Positions 1-5,847 of a stretch of 6,331 bases of DNA are shown piece by piece. Location: NCBI GenBank assembly GCA_027056525.1, contig JALUKO010000395.1, positions 1-6,331 of the forward strand, given 5' to 3'. The stretch's first letter is position 1. Every line of letters begins with the position of its first letter. The DNA comes from Helicobacteraceae bacterium (GTDB taxonomy: Bacteria; Campylobacterota; Campylobacteria; Campylobacterales; Sulfurimonadaceae). Under the pieces are notes generated by a model. It ran no database searches. It was given only the letters and a program-made list of their open reading frames with translations, and had not been told where the DNA came from. Position numbers and translations under genes: made by a program.

Positions 1-781
1 TGTCGAAATGAACCGTTACTTGGTATGATGTGTGCTCTGCGAATTTATATGTAAAATGGTCGTTTCCCCAGAAGTCCTGGGCGAGCTTCCGCAGATCAAT
101 CTTCACATCAATTTCCTTGTCGTCGTTAGGGGGTAGGGTTATTTTTATGGGTTTGACTTCTATTCCCCTCTGATAACTCTTAGCCCAAGCGTTATGAACT
201 GTTCCAAAGTCCACAGAGGTTACAGATACAGAGACACTGTCGTTTCCAGTGTTTAACAGTGTAACTTCACAGGTAGTTGAGCCATCATATGGAATGACAG
301 AATCCATACATTCCATGCTCGCAATAACATTCCCAACAGGTTTCACTTCCACCTTCACTTCACTCCAGTGTTCTTCTCCTTCCCCGTTGGGTTTTCCATC
401 ATAATTGTCGAGGAAGAGCCTGAACGTGTGGTTCCCCACACCGTAAACCGTGTAGGAGAAGCTGATGTTCTTCTCCCCGTTAGCCGGAATCCTGCCCTCA
501 AAACCGTCAATCCTCTTGATGACAGCCCCTTCCTCATCCTCGACGAAACCACTGAGTGGAAGAGCCCCATTTTCAAAGTTCTCAACATGAACCGTGAACC
601 ACACTGTCCCACCACCATCAAGCTCCCTCGGGAAGGCCTCCAAAGAGATGGCAAACTGCTGGCCCGGATAAGCAACACTCACGCTCCCGCTTTTTTCGTC
701 CTCTTCAAACTTTTGCCCCCCAATGAGGTTGTAGAGTTTTAGCACGTAAGAGTGCTCTCTGCTCATGTAACAAGTGCTCAT
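1..781 (-). CDS. CARDB-type surface protein cassette A, 5'-truncated, runs off left edge
   Basis: An uninterrupted frame runs from the stop of the upstream membrane gene (829-827) to the window edge. From the first ATG (781) 260 codons are visible and the 3' end is missing. Residues about 12-37 (VLKLYN, GGQKFEEDE, GSVSV) are the end of one CARDB-like unit. Residues about 38-148 form a second beta-sandwich, with the motif VWFTVHVENF and sequons NIS and NHT. Residues about 149-260 form a third all-beta domain opening with GNVIASMEC and carrying a Cys pair (codons 308-310 and 269-271). The sequons and beta-rich character suggest an extracellular protein, but there is no signal peptide, no good Shine-Dalgarno, and the first residues start mid-domain. 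Cassettes B and C have the same organisation. I read it as a truncated donor cassette whose C-terminal tail and partner membrane gene should lie just beyond position 1. The frame is secure; the start and function are not. Confidence 0.75.
   Translation of the reverse strand, partial: MSTCYMSREHSYVLKLYNLIGGQKFEEDEKSGSVSVAYPGQQFAISLEAFPRELDGGGTVWFTVHVENFENGALPLSGFVEDEEGAVIKRIDGFEGRIPANGEKNISFSYTVYGVGNHTFRLFLDNYDGKPNGEGEEHWSEVKVEVKPVGNVIASMECMDSVIPYDGSTTCEVTLLNTGNDSVSVSVTSVDFGTVHNAWAKSYQRGIEVKPIKITLPPNDDKEIDVKIDLRKLAQDFWGNDHFTYKFAEHTSYQVTVHFD
674..712 (-). repeat. 39-bp conserved segment, copy in cassette A
   Basis: It encodes KFEEDEKSGSVSV, preceded by an intact glutamine codon (CAA, 715-713). 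Cassette B has TAG at the aligned position. It pairs with 2315-2353, at 33 of 39 identical bases counted by eye. Confidence 0.75.
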
Positions 782-826
782 TGAACTCTTTAAATCCCTT
801 GTCACTTTTATCAACTCCAAAGAGGA

Positions 827-1393
827 TTAAGTTATCCTCGGCGGCCTCCACATTCTTGGGAGATCAAACTTCAGCCACAGGATGAAAACGGCTGAATAAA
901 CTATGAGGAATAGTAGTAGTTCCCTTTGAACTCCAAACTCTTCAATCAGAGCGCCCAGGGATAAGATGACATAAGGGACTTTAAGGAGATAAAAGGCCCT
1001 CCTGTTCTTCCCGTAGTCTATCAGTAGCATTAAATGAAACGCCCAATAACTGGCCAAAAGAGAAAGAACCCAACCTGCACCATGAAGCTTAAGGAACAAC
1101 AATATAACAAATCCCATGAGATACCCTAATATAACGTCACCAACACTTTCATCCCCTTCACGTTTAGAAAGGGGCCTTTCATACTCGAAGTAGAACAAAT
1201 AAGAGGACAAGGCGGATAAGAATAACCATGAAACAACTGCAATATATGACCCGTTGTACTTAATGCCCGCCACAAAAGTCGAGGAGAACACCAAGATTAC
1301 CAGCCCTTGATGGCATGATTTTGTTTTAATTCCTATGGCCATCCCCAGAATAAGGAAAAGATAAAGGAGTAAGATGAGACTTTCCGCCCCCAT
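827..1393 (-). CDS. Multi-pass membrane protein (188 aa), putative immunity partner of cassette B
   Basis: No family was recognised. About seven hydrophobic segments are visible, roughly at residues 5-22, 29-44, 48-68, 85-103, 107-126, 135-151 and 158-175. A charged loop (ERPLSKREGDES) sits near residue 72, and the C-terminus is short and basic-proline rich. The ATG start lies 5 bases after GGTGAT, and that SD includes the stop codon of cassette B, so translation of the two is probably coupled. Its position directly behind a CARDB cassette with a cationic amphipathic tail suggests that it protects the cell against that tail. That role is inferred from gene order alone; a structural or transport role cannot be excluded. 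Its stop is in the same frame as cassette A, so only the TAA separates them. Confidence 0.85.
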   Translation of the reverse strand: MGAESLILLLYLFLILGMAIGIKTKSCHQGLVILVFSSTFVAGIKYNGSYIAVVSWLFLSALSSYLFYFEYERPLSKREGDESVGDVILGYLMGFVILLFLKLHGAGWVLSLLASYWAFHLMLLIDYGKNRRAFYLLKVPYVILSLGALIEEFGVQRELLLFLIVYSAVFILWLKFDLPRMWRPPRIT

Positions 1394-1398
1394 TTTAG

Positions 1399-1404
1399 AT
1401 CACC
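1399..1404 (-). promoter_or_regulatory. Shine-Dalgarno for the 188-aa membrane gene, overlapping cassette B stop
   Basis: GGTGAT is an exact match to the complement of the archaeal 16S 3' end and sits 5 bases before the ATG at 1393. It contains the TGA stop (1402-1400) of cassette B. This fixes the start and implies translational coupling of the two genes. Confidence 0.75.
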
Positions 1405-2323
1405 ACTTCTTCAGTATTCCCCTTATGAACCCCTGAGCAATCTTAAAAATCTCCCATGCCGTCTTTGCACGTTGCCCTGCCTTCGCCGCGATTATCACTC
1501 CTTTTAATGCTTCACCAGAGGCAACGAACGATGCTACATCAGCCGGGACTACCACATAAACAGTGCTACTGGTCTTAACAGTGACATAGCTGCTAACGGT
1601 GTATGTTTGGGTTGTGAAGTTATTCCCGATCAGCGTTCCCAGCCTGAACTTTATGGTTACTGGCATGCTGTAGTACCCGTAGACCCAGTAACGGGCAAAG
1701 GCCGTAAAGTCAGTGGTCCAAGCGGTGAACTTAATGTAAATGTTTCCAGTACTCTTGGGATAAATTATGGTTGAAGATTTGCTATCTATTGCCCCATTAG
1801 AGTGATCCATTGGAAAGTCCACGGAGATAACGTCTGACTTACTCAGATCAATGGATGCTGTATTTTGCGTGGGATTTCTGAACCCAACCATACACGTTTC
1901 TGTGCCTTTATAATCCAGAGTTCCATCAACCTGCAAAAACAAATCACCACATGAAACCCTATCCATCTCAAGGTGGGGGGCACTTATAACCTCTACGTAT
2001 GCCCATGCCATTGGTATGCCTCCTATTTTCAGGGTTAGAGTCGTGTTCTGAGTTATGGGGCCTATGGTCGCCATAATCCTTGCGGTTTTGTGGGCGTAGA
2101 TTGTTAGCTGACCATTCGAGATAGAGTAATTAAGCCCCTGATAGCTCCTGTGCGGCCACCGGACGTTTCCGGAACTGTCAACTATTTGTATCGACCAAGT
2201 CTGCTTGTAATCCTTCAGATTCTCAACGGTAATAAAGGCAGTCACATTATCACCGGCCTTTACTGCATCCGGCTCAACCTCAAGCCACGCGGAGAGACCA
2301 TTCACCACCCGCGAAACACTCAC
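1400..2323 (-). CDS. CARDB-type cassette B, downstream intact part (307 aa from GTG)
   Basis: This is the open portion after an in-frame amber codon. The nominal start is GTG 2323 (MSVSRVV), but the preceding GGGGGA is only a weak Shine-Dalgarno, and homology with cassette A continues upstream through the stop. Residues about 12-112 form a CARDB-like unit opening AWLEVEPDAVKAGDNVTAF, with sequons NVT, NYS and NTT. Residues about 115-255 form an all-beta domain with a Cys pair (VSCGD and TETCM), as in cassette A. Residues about 256-307 are a distinct tail: a helix rich in Ala, Lys and aromatic residues (AKAGQRAKTAWEIFKIAQGF) ending ILKKW, cationic and amphipathic like a membrane-active peptide. 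There is no signal peptide. The stop is followed after 6 bases by a membrane-protein ATG. It is either a decayed or silent donor copy, or a product reinitiated at GTG; I favour the former. Confidence 0.75.
   Translation of the reverse strand: MSVSRVVNGLSAWLEVEPDAVKAGDNVTAFITVENLKDYKQTWSIQIVDSSGNVRWPHRSYQGLNYSISNGQLTIYAHKTARIMATIGPITQNTTLTLKIGGIPMAWAYVEVISAPHLEMDRVSCGDLFLQVDGTLDYKGTETCMVGFRNPTQNTASIDLSKSDVISVDFPMDHSNGAIDSKSSTIIYPKSTGNIYIKFTAWTTDFTAFARYWVYGYYSMPVTIKFRLGTLIGNNFTTQTYTVSSYVTVKTSSTVYVVVPADVASFVASGEALKGVIIAAKAGQRAKTAWEIFKIAQGFIRGILKKW
1403..1558 (-). other. Variable C-terminal tail of cassette B (candidate effector domain)
   Basis: The last about 52 codons of cassette B follow the end of the beta domain at VYVVVPADV. 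They encode a helical, Lys/Arg-rich amphipathic segment ending GFIRGILKKW. The tail has no visible similarity to that of cassette C, although the domains before it are related. I infer a membrane-disrupting tip; no named toxin family was recognised. Confidence 0.5.
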
Positions 2324-2353
2324 ACTCCCCCTTTCCTCGTCTTCCTCAAACTT
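2315..2353 (-). repeat. 39-bp conserved segment, copy in cassette B
   Basis: It encodes KFEEDEERGSVSV. By eye, 33 of 39 bases match the copy in cassette A at 674-712, with most differences silent or conservative. It lies directly after the amber codon and is one of the best-conserved stretches shared by two cassettes, so it is a candidate recombination arm or remnant of recent duplication. Confidence 0.75.
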
Positions 2354-2356
2354 CTA

Positions 2357-2575
2357 CCCGTTGCTAACAGAATACAGTTTAACCGGAGCCTTCTGAGTGC
2401 TTGGATAACTGCTGTCAATCCTTACGTTAAAGTCCACAGTATCGCCCTCCTTCTTGTAGCCAGACTCAGGAGTTACGTTGAGGATTTCTCGCGTCCCTGT
2501 CCAGTCATTACTTTGAAAGACAATGCAAGGTGCATGAACGCTATCAAAAAATAAAGGAGAGACCCTCCTGAGAAC
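2357..2575 (-). pseudogene. N-terminal fragment of cassette B upstream of an amber codon
   Basis: This frame is continuous with the 307-aa ORF except for a TAG at 2356-2354. It encodes REILNVTPES, then KKEGDTVDFNVRIDSSY, then VKLYSVSNG. That matches the CARDB unit of cassette C (IKAGDTVSFNVLVNNSY) and the KLYNLIGGQ stretch of cassette A. No ATG, GTG or TTG lies between the upstream TGA (2578-2576) and the TAG, so it cannot start on its own. Its first about 100 bases overlap the 3' end of the upstream membrane gene in another frame, so the exact 5' junction is unclear. It is best read as the truncated head of a donor cassette carrying a CAG-to-TAG type nonsense change. Confidence 0.8.
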
Positions 2576-2952
2576 TCATTATTATGTATCATAATGTAGA
2601 GGGGAGCCAAGATATAGAGCACGGCAAACAGTCCCAGTAAATACCAGTAATTCCTGACGAAAACATGGGGATGGCTTTTGAGAGCGTTGATAAGATACAA
2701 CGTTCCAAGAATGGAAGCAACCAGCAGGACCGTTCCAATAATCGGGTACCTAGTAGTCACGTAAACACCAAGAATAAGGCCAAGATAGGAAAAAGGATAC
2801 ACAAAAGCCCACGCATACAGACTAGCAATTCCTTCCAAGTCATTCCTACGGACGGCCTCTCTATTGCCAAGAATCATCAGCTGGGATAATATGAGGAAAG
2901 GGGTAATAACAATCAAAGGGAAATTGAGAAAACCCTCAAAATTAATTGCCAC
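2473..2952 (-). CDS. Multi-pass membrane protein (159 aa), putative immunity protein
   Basis: No family was recognised. Five hydrophobic segments are visible, at about residues 8-28, 43-66, 69-90, 102-123 and 129-147, with a charged loop (NREAVRRNDLEG) between the first two. I chose GTG 2952 because GGTGG lies 5 bases upstream. The frame can be extended to a TTG at 2991 (172 aa), but no Shine-Dalgarno precedes that and the added residues overlap the relic of a CARDB domain. The last residues (GQGREKSST) are read out of frame from DNA that encodes cassette B, so the natural C-terminus may have been replaced when the two were joined. A CARDB relic lies upstream and a cassette downstream, matching the pattern elsewhere in the window. 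The immunity role is inferred. Confidence 0.8.
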   Translation of the reverse strand: MAINFEGFLNFPLIVITPFLILSQLMILGNREAVRRNDLEGIASLYAWAFVYPFSYLGLILGVYVTTRYPIIGTVLLVASILGTLYLINALKSHPHVFVRNYWYLLGLFAVLYILAPLYIMIHNNEFSGGSLLYFLIAFMHLALSFKVMTGQGREKSST

Positions 2953-3050
2953 CTTAACCACCCCCAATAGATTCTCGTTATTGAATTCCAATTAACTTGC
3001 ACAGTAAATTCTACCTTCGTGTTCCCATTTTGGGGTATTATAATTTCCAT
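2913..3050 (-). pseudogene. Relic of another CARDB-type cassette (45 codons)
   Basis: The short frame from ATG 3050 begins EIIIPQNGNTKVEFTVQVNW. It aligns by eye with the late strands of the third beta domain in cassette B (TIIYPKSTGNIYIKFTAW), cassette A (KITLPPNDDKEIDVKIDL) and cassette C (LEVKPGSSGTLAFSIPL). Homology starts within about 30 bases of the previous gene's stop. The frame then runs into the membrane gene that starts at 2952, where it is overlapped out of frame. It appears to be the decayed remains of a cassette whose tail has been lost while the partner membrane gene survived. The alignment is short, so confidence is moderate. Confidence 0.45.
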
Positions 3051-3076
3051 TATCTTCTAATCAAATCATTTCTCTT

Positions 3077-3685
3077 TCAATTCTCATCATTTTTCCAGCC
3101 CCAAGCATACTCGGGAATGTTATCCAGAATCCCACCAACTGAACCCCCATCGTCCGAATGTCTTTTCACATTCTTATCATTGATAGACTCTATCTCCCCC
3201 TGGAACCAGTGAGTAACTATTGCATAGCTCAAGGCCAAGGGGGTCTCACAAACTCCAGCAAGAACCACCGTGGGAATGTACAGAAACACAATACACTTCA
3301 AATTTATGTTTCTGCATTTGTTCTTAAAATAATACCAGAGGAATACCCACAGGAGAATCAGTGAGTAGCAAATAGAACACTGGAAAAAGGAGATTGTGAC
3401 AATGGCAACAAAATAAGGAATCGAAATAAGGGCGCCTCTGTTTTTGATGTCTACCTCAGATAGCCCAAAGAGGTTCCTATGAACATTGAGCAGGAGCGCT
3501 CCGATGAGTAAAGTAATGTTTGCCATGGAAATGATAAGTACGTTTTTCAAATTGAATTTTAGTCCAACGTACATCACGAGCCCTACAGCAGTAAGGGAAA
3601 CCAACGGCCTTAGCCCTCTAACTTTTATCGAGATTACAAAAAGTAGGAGCAACAAAATTAAAGGAAAGTAAGACAGAACGCTCAT
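3077..3685 (-). CDS. Multi-pass membrane protein (202 aa) with acidic C-terminal tail
   Basis: No family was recognised. About six hydrophobic segments are visible (residues 4-21, 25-43, 48-67, 84-101, 103-120 and 129-147, possibly one more to 160). They are followed by a soluble, acidic, glycine-containing tail (ESINDKNVKRHSDDGG and on to EYAWGWKNDEN). Cysteines cluster at FQCSICYS and KNKCRN. The ATG at 3685 is preceded at 7 bases by GAGGAGGT. It is the third membrane gene in a row with no CARDB tail of its own directly upstream, so it may be an orphan immunity gene left after loss of its effector cassette. The coding call is firm; the role is inferred. Confidence 0.85.
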   Translation of the reverse strand: MSVLSYFPLILLLLLFVISIKVRGLRPLVSLTAVGLVMYVGLKFNLKNVLIISMANITLLIGALLLNVHRNLFGLSEVDIKNRGALISIPYFVAIVTISFFQCSICYSLILLWVFLWYYFKNKCRNINLKCIVFLYIPTVVLAGVCETPLALSYAIVTHWFQGEIESINDKNVKRHSDDGGSVGGILDNIPEYAWGWKNDEN

Positions 3686-3692
3686 GCTCTTA

Positions 3693-3700
3693 ACCTCCTC
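3693..3700 (-). promoter_or_regulatory. Strong Shine-Dalgarno for the 202-aa membrane gene
   Basis: GAGGAGGT lies 7 bases before the ATG at 3685 and fixes that start. Its strength suggests that the gene is translated in its own right rather than only by coupling to the gene ahead, whose stop is at 3720-3718. Confidence 0.7.
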
Positions 3701-3717
3701 AAGTACCTAGTTTTTTT

Positions 3718-3927
3718 TCACTTTTCTTTTTTCTTTCTAAATACAACATAATCATCTACAGGAAAAAGCATACTACTCAAATAAAAGAATAAATAAACTA
3801 TAGGAATAGATACAACAAACACTATGATTAACAACCTTATATTAACAACTAGATTTGTCACCCAGATGAGGGCAAAGGCCAACAAATAAATTGAAAGAAG
3901 GAACGAAAAAGACTTTTTAAATTTCAT
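3718..3927 (-). CDS. Small two-helix membrane protein (69 aa)
   Basis: Two hydrophobic helices are visible, at about residues 7-28 and 31-54, in a hairpin. The N-terminus is short and basic (MKFKK), and a PVDDY stretch precedes a strongly basic C-terminus (FRKKKEK). The positive-inside rule would place both ends in the cytoplasm. The start is well supported by AGGTGAT 5 bases before the ATG. The sequence is markedly AT-rich, like its two flanking genes and unlike the CARDB cassettes. Size and topology fit a small immunity protein, but no family was recognised. Confidence 0.75.
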   Translation of the reverse strand: MKFKKSFSFLLSIYLLAFALIWVTNLVVNIRLLIIVFVVSIPIVYLFFYLSSMLFPVDDYVVFRKKKEK

Positions 3928-3932
3928 TGACT

Positions 3933-3939
3933 ATCACCT
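3933..3939 (-). promoter_or_regulatory. Shine-Dalgarno for the 69-aa gene
   Basis: AGGTGAT, a full match to the archaeal anti-SD core, lies 5 bases before the ATG at 3927. It is the main evidence that this small AT-rich ORF is a real gene. Confidence 0.75.
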
Positions 3940-3991
3940 AATCACATTACTTTTACAATATCAATATCCCCTCACTTTTTCTTCTAGGTAA

Positions 3992-4453
3992 TCACCTTTT
4001 TGGATTCTTAGATGACCCTTCTAGCTTTTGTAGTCTATGGGAGTAAAGTATCAAGAGTGAGTAGGCTAGATAAACTACACTAGGTATAATTCCAGCATTC
4101 GCTGAATTAAGCTTCCAGTAAATCATTATAAAAGAAAGTAAAAATAACACAGTTAAATAAATCACGGAGCATAAAAAGCTTTTTGAAATCTTGCCAAACA
4201 ACTTTTTCCCACTTTCCTTTCTTTTTCCCACAAACAGTATAAAAATAAACATCCCTATGTATCCAATAGTTTCATTTAACAATCCAAAATCTAACAAGAT
4301 AGTCATAGCAGTTGCAATAGAAAGAACTGGCACAGTTCCAATTTCCCAATCAATAAGAAGTTCACCTACCATAATCCTGTAAGCAAGTGCCACAATGAAA
4401 ATAAAATTAAGGACAAAATAAACAAGAAGTATCTCAGCCAAACTCATAGGCAT
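3992..4453 (-). CDS. Multi-pass membrane protein (about 153 aa), putative immunity partner of cassette C
   Basis: No family was recognised. Five hydrophobic segments are visible (about residues 7-29, 41-57, 60-77, 93-114 and 121-139). A basic loop (GKRKESGKKLFGKISK) lies between the third and fourth, and the tail is basic (KNPKR). Three starts are possible: GTG 4456, ATG 4453 and ATG 4447. I chose ATG 4453, which overlaps the TGA of cassette C as TGATG, with GGTGAT 8 bases upstream; the other two cannot be ruled out. The overlap implies translational coupling to cassette C, whose tail contains a hydrophobic Ala/Gly-rich segment. By analogy with toxin-immunity pairs this would be the matching immunity protein. 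That is inferred from position. Confidence 0.85.
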   Translation of the reverse strand: MPMSLAEILLVYFVLNFIFIVALAYRIMVGELLIDWEIGTVPVLSIATAMTILLDFGLLNETIGYIGMFIFILFVGKRKESGKKLFGKISKSFLCSVIYLTVLFLLSFIMIYWKLNSANAGIIPSVVYLAYSLLILYSHRLQKLEGSSKNPKR

Positions 4454-5847
4454 CACCCAGAATCACCTATTATCATGTTGTTATCACCGGCATTCTCTGG
4501 GATGGGCGAATTAAGAACATACTGCCACAGCTTTATGTATAGGACAGCCGCTCCCGCGATTGTGCCAGCAGTACTTGCAGAAACACCACCGGCAATTTTT
4601 GAAAGTCCTGAGTAAGTAGATAGCAAAGTCACGATACTTTTAGCGTCTGTAAATGTTCCCACGATTTCATTTTTCACTTCTTTTGCTCCTGAATATACCG
4701 TTTCTGCAATCTCCTTTGGCGTAAGTGGACGAGGATTCATTTCAATCACTGAAATTAGAGGATTTTTTAGTAAATTTAAATAGACCTTAACAGCAATTGG
4801 TGTCATTGGGTTTATGTTGCTCAAGTCCACAGGAACCATGCTCTGAAGTTCATCATTTAGTGGTATGGAGAAAGCCAAGGTTCCAGAGGAACCGGGCTTG
4901 ACTTCCAACGTACTTTGGTTAAGTTGTGTAACAGTATGTTGCTTATCACTCCAGTCATAGATTTTCCCACCAGCAAAATATACATCAGTAATCCATAGGG
5001 TTATTGTGTTGCTATCATTGCTTTTTACATAAATATTACCATTTATTGAATCCACAGTCTCATCAACAAGCTCCGGGTTACACTCCATCCATGCCACCAC
5101 GTTGCCCTCGGGCTTCACGGTTATAGTCTTATCGTCCGCAGGAGTGCCGTTAACGAAGAGAGTGAACATGTATTTTCCAGGATTATCAAGGCCAAAATCA
5201 AACCACGTAACGTTCTTTTCTTCATTTGGAGCAAGCTGGTAGACATAGCTATGAATTACTGTAACAGGCTCGTGAACTTTTCCAGCAGGATCCATGTAAC
5301 TATACTCAACTATAACCGGGAAATTATAGGTGAATTTGTCAACGAGACTCTTAACATAAACGTCAAAGTGAGCCTTTGTGCCTGTTGTCACCGTACTGCT
5401 GATGTTGGATTCAAACCACCCTGTAACTTCTATTGAACTGGGGCCAACTTGTATTGTTCCATTCTTCCAGGATTTTAACGTATTATTCTGCCAAAGCCCA
5501 ATAATCCATGAATGCAAACCAGCTGAAAGAGCCCTCCAGTGGAGAGTAAAACTCTTCTCGGAGCTGGCCTTGATGCTACCGCTCACAGAGTCAACCTTCT
5601 CACTGTCGATAAAAAGATCAAGCTCCACTTGCTTGCTCGAAGAGTACGAGTTATTAACAAGGACGTTGAAACTCACAGTATCACCGGCTTTGATTGTAGA
5701 GTTTGGTTTGGTATGAACACCCTCAAGCCACATAGCACCAGACGGCCCTATCACTATCACCTCTCCACTGTCAGAGGCCGAGGACACCCCAAAATCAAAG
5801 GTGCTGTACTTGCTAACCACGACACTGCCTGGACCGTTAGGCCACAC
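4453..5847 (-). CDS. CARDB-type surface protein cassette C, 5'-truncated (464 aa from GTG)
   Basis: Two CARDB-like units are seen at about residues 38-135 (MWLEGVHTKPNSTIKAGDTV, then FNVLVNNSY) and 138-246 (VTGWFESNIS). A third all-beta domain (247-365) opens GNVVAWMECNPEL. Residues 370-464 form a distinct tail with a helical stretch (KEIAETVYSGAKEVKNEI) and a hydrophobic Ala/Gly-rich segment near 414-445 (IAGGVSASTAGTIAGAA). Several sequons (NNT, NGT, NIS, NVT) suggest the exterior of the cell, yet there is no signal peptide. The nominal GTG has no Shine-Dalgarno at a usable distance; the nearest, AAAGGAGG (5875-5868), is 20 bases away. Coding-like residues (KEVDFGGKK) continue upstream in frame, back to the membrane gene's stop, without a start codon. 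This fits a 5'-truncated donor cassette. It is followed by an overlapping membrane gene. Confidence 0.8.
   Translation of the reverse strand: MWPNGPGSVVVSKYSTFDFGVSSASDSGEVIVIGPSGAMWLEGVHTKPNSTIKAGDTVSFNVLVNNSYSSSKQVELDLFIDSEKVDSVSGSIKASSEKSFTLHWRALSAGLHSWIIGLWQNNTLKSWKNGTIQVGPSSIEVTGWFESNISSTVTTGTKAHFDVYVKSLVDKFTYNFPVIVEYSYMDPAGKVHEPVTVIHSYVYQLAPNEEKNVTWFDFGLDNPGKYMFTLFVNGTPADDKTITVKPEGNVVAWMECNPELVDETVDSINGNIYVKSNDSNTITLWITDVYFAGGKIYDWSDKQHTVTQLNQSTLEVKPGSSGTLAFSIPLNDELQSMVPVDLSNINPMTPIAVKVYLNLLKNPLISVIEMNPRPLTPKEIAETVYSGAKEVKNEIVGTFTDAKSIVTLLSTYSGLSKIAGGVSASTAGTIAGAAVLYIKLWQYVLNSPIPENAGDNNMIIGDSG
4456..4740 (-). other. Variable C-terminal tail of cassette C (candidate effector domain)
   Basis: These 95 codons begin at MNPRPLTPKE, after the last beta strand. 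They contain an acidic/basic helix, then a 30-residue hydrophobic Ala/Gly/Ser-rich stretch ending LYIKLWQYVL, then a short acidic end (ENAGDNN, IIGDSG). The composition recalls pore-forming or bacteriocin-like peptides and is unlike the tail of cassette B. A plain C-terminal membrane anchor is the main alternative. Confidence 0.5.
4462..4467 (-). promoter_or_regulatory. Shine-Dalgarno inside the end of cassette C
   Basis: GGTGAT lies within the last codons of cassette C, 8 bases before ATG 4453 and 5 before GTG 4456. A second GGTGAT (4457-4452) could serve ATG 4447. It supports coupled translation of cassette C and the membrane gene. Confidence 0.65.

Noticed and set aside
355..742. ORFs of 107 codons (minus, 678-355) and 124 codons (plus, 368-742)
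   Set aside because: Both are shadows of cassette A, whose own frame gives clear CARDB-like beta-strand sequence matching cassette B; the shadow products are Ser/Arg- or Pro-rich with no such pattern.
2354..2356. TAG in cassette B read as pyrrolysine or programmed readthrough
   Set aside because: There is no Pyl machinery or readthrough signal in the window, pyrrolysine is not known from Thermococcales, and the aligned residue in cassette A is an ordinary Gln, so a nonsense change is simpler.
2953..2991. Extension of the 159-aa membrane gene to TTG 2991
   Set aside because: There is no Shine-Dalgarno before TTG, and the added stretch overlaps the CARDB relic in a better-explained frame; GTG 2952 has GGTGG at 5 bases.
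3686..3717. Poly-T/poly-A tract near 3711-3718 as a transcription terminator
   Set aside because: On the transcribed minus strand it is an A-run, not the T-run used by archaeal termination, and it directly precedes a strong Shine-Dalgarno for the next gene.
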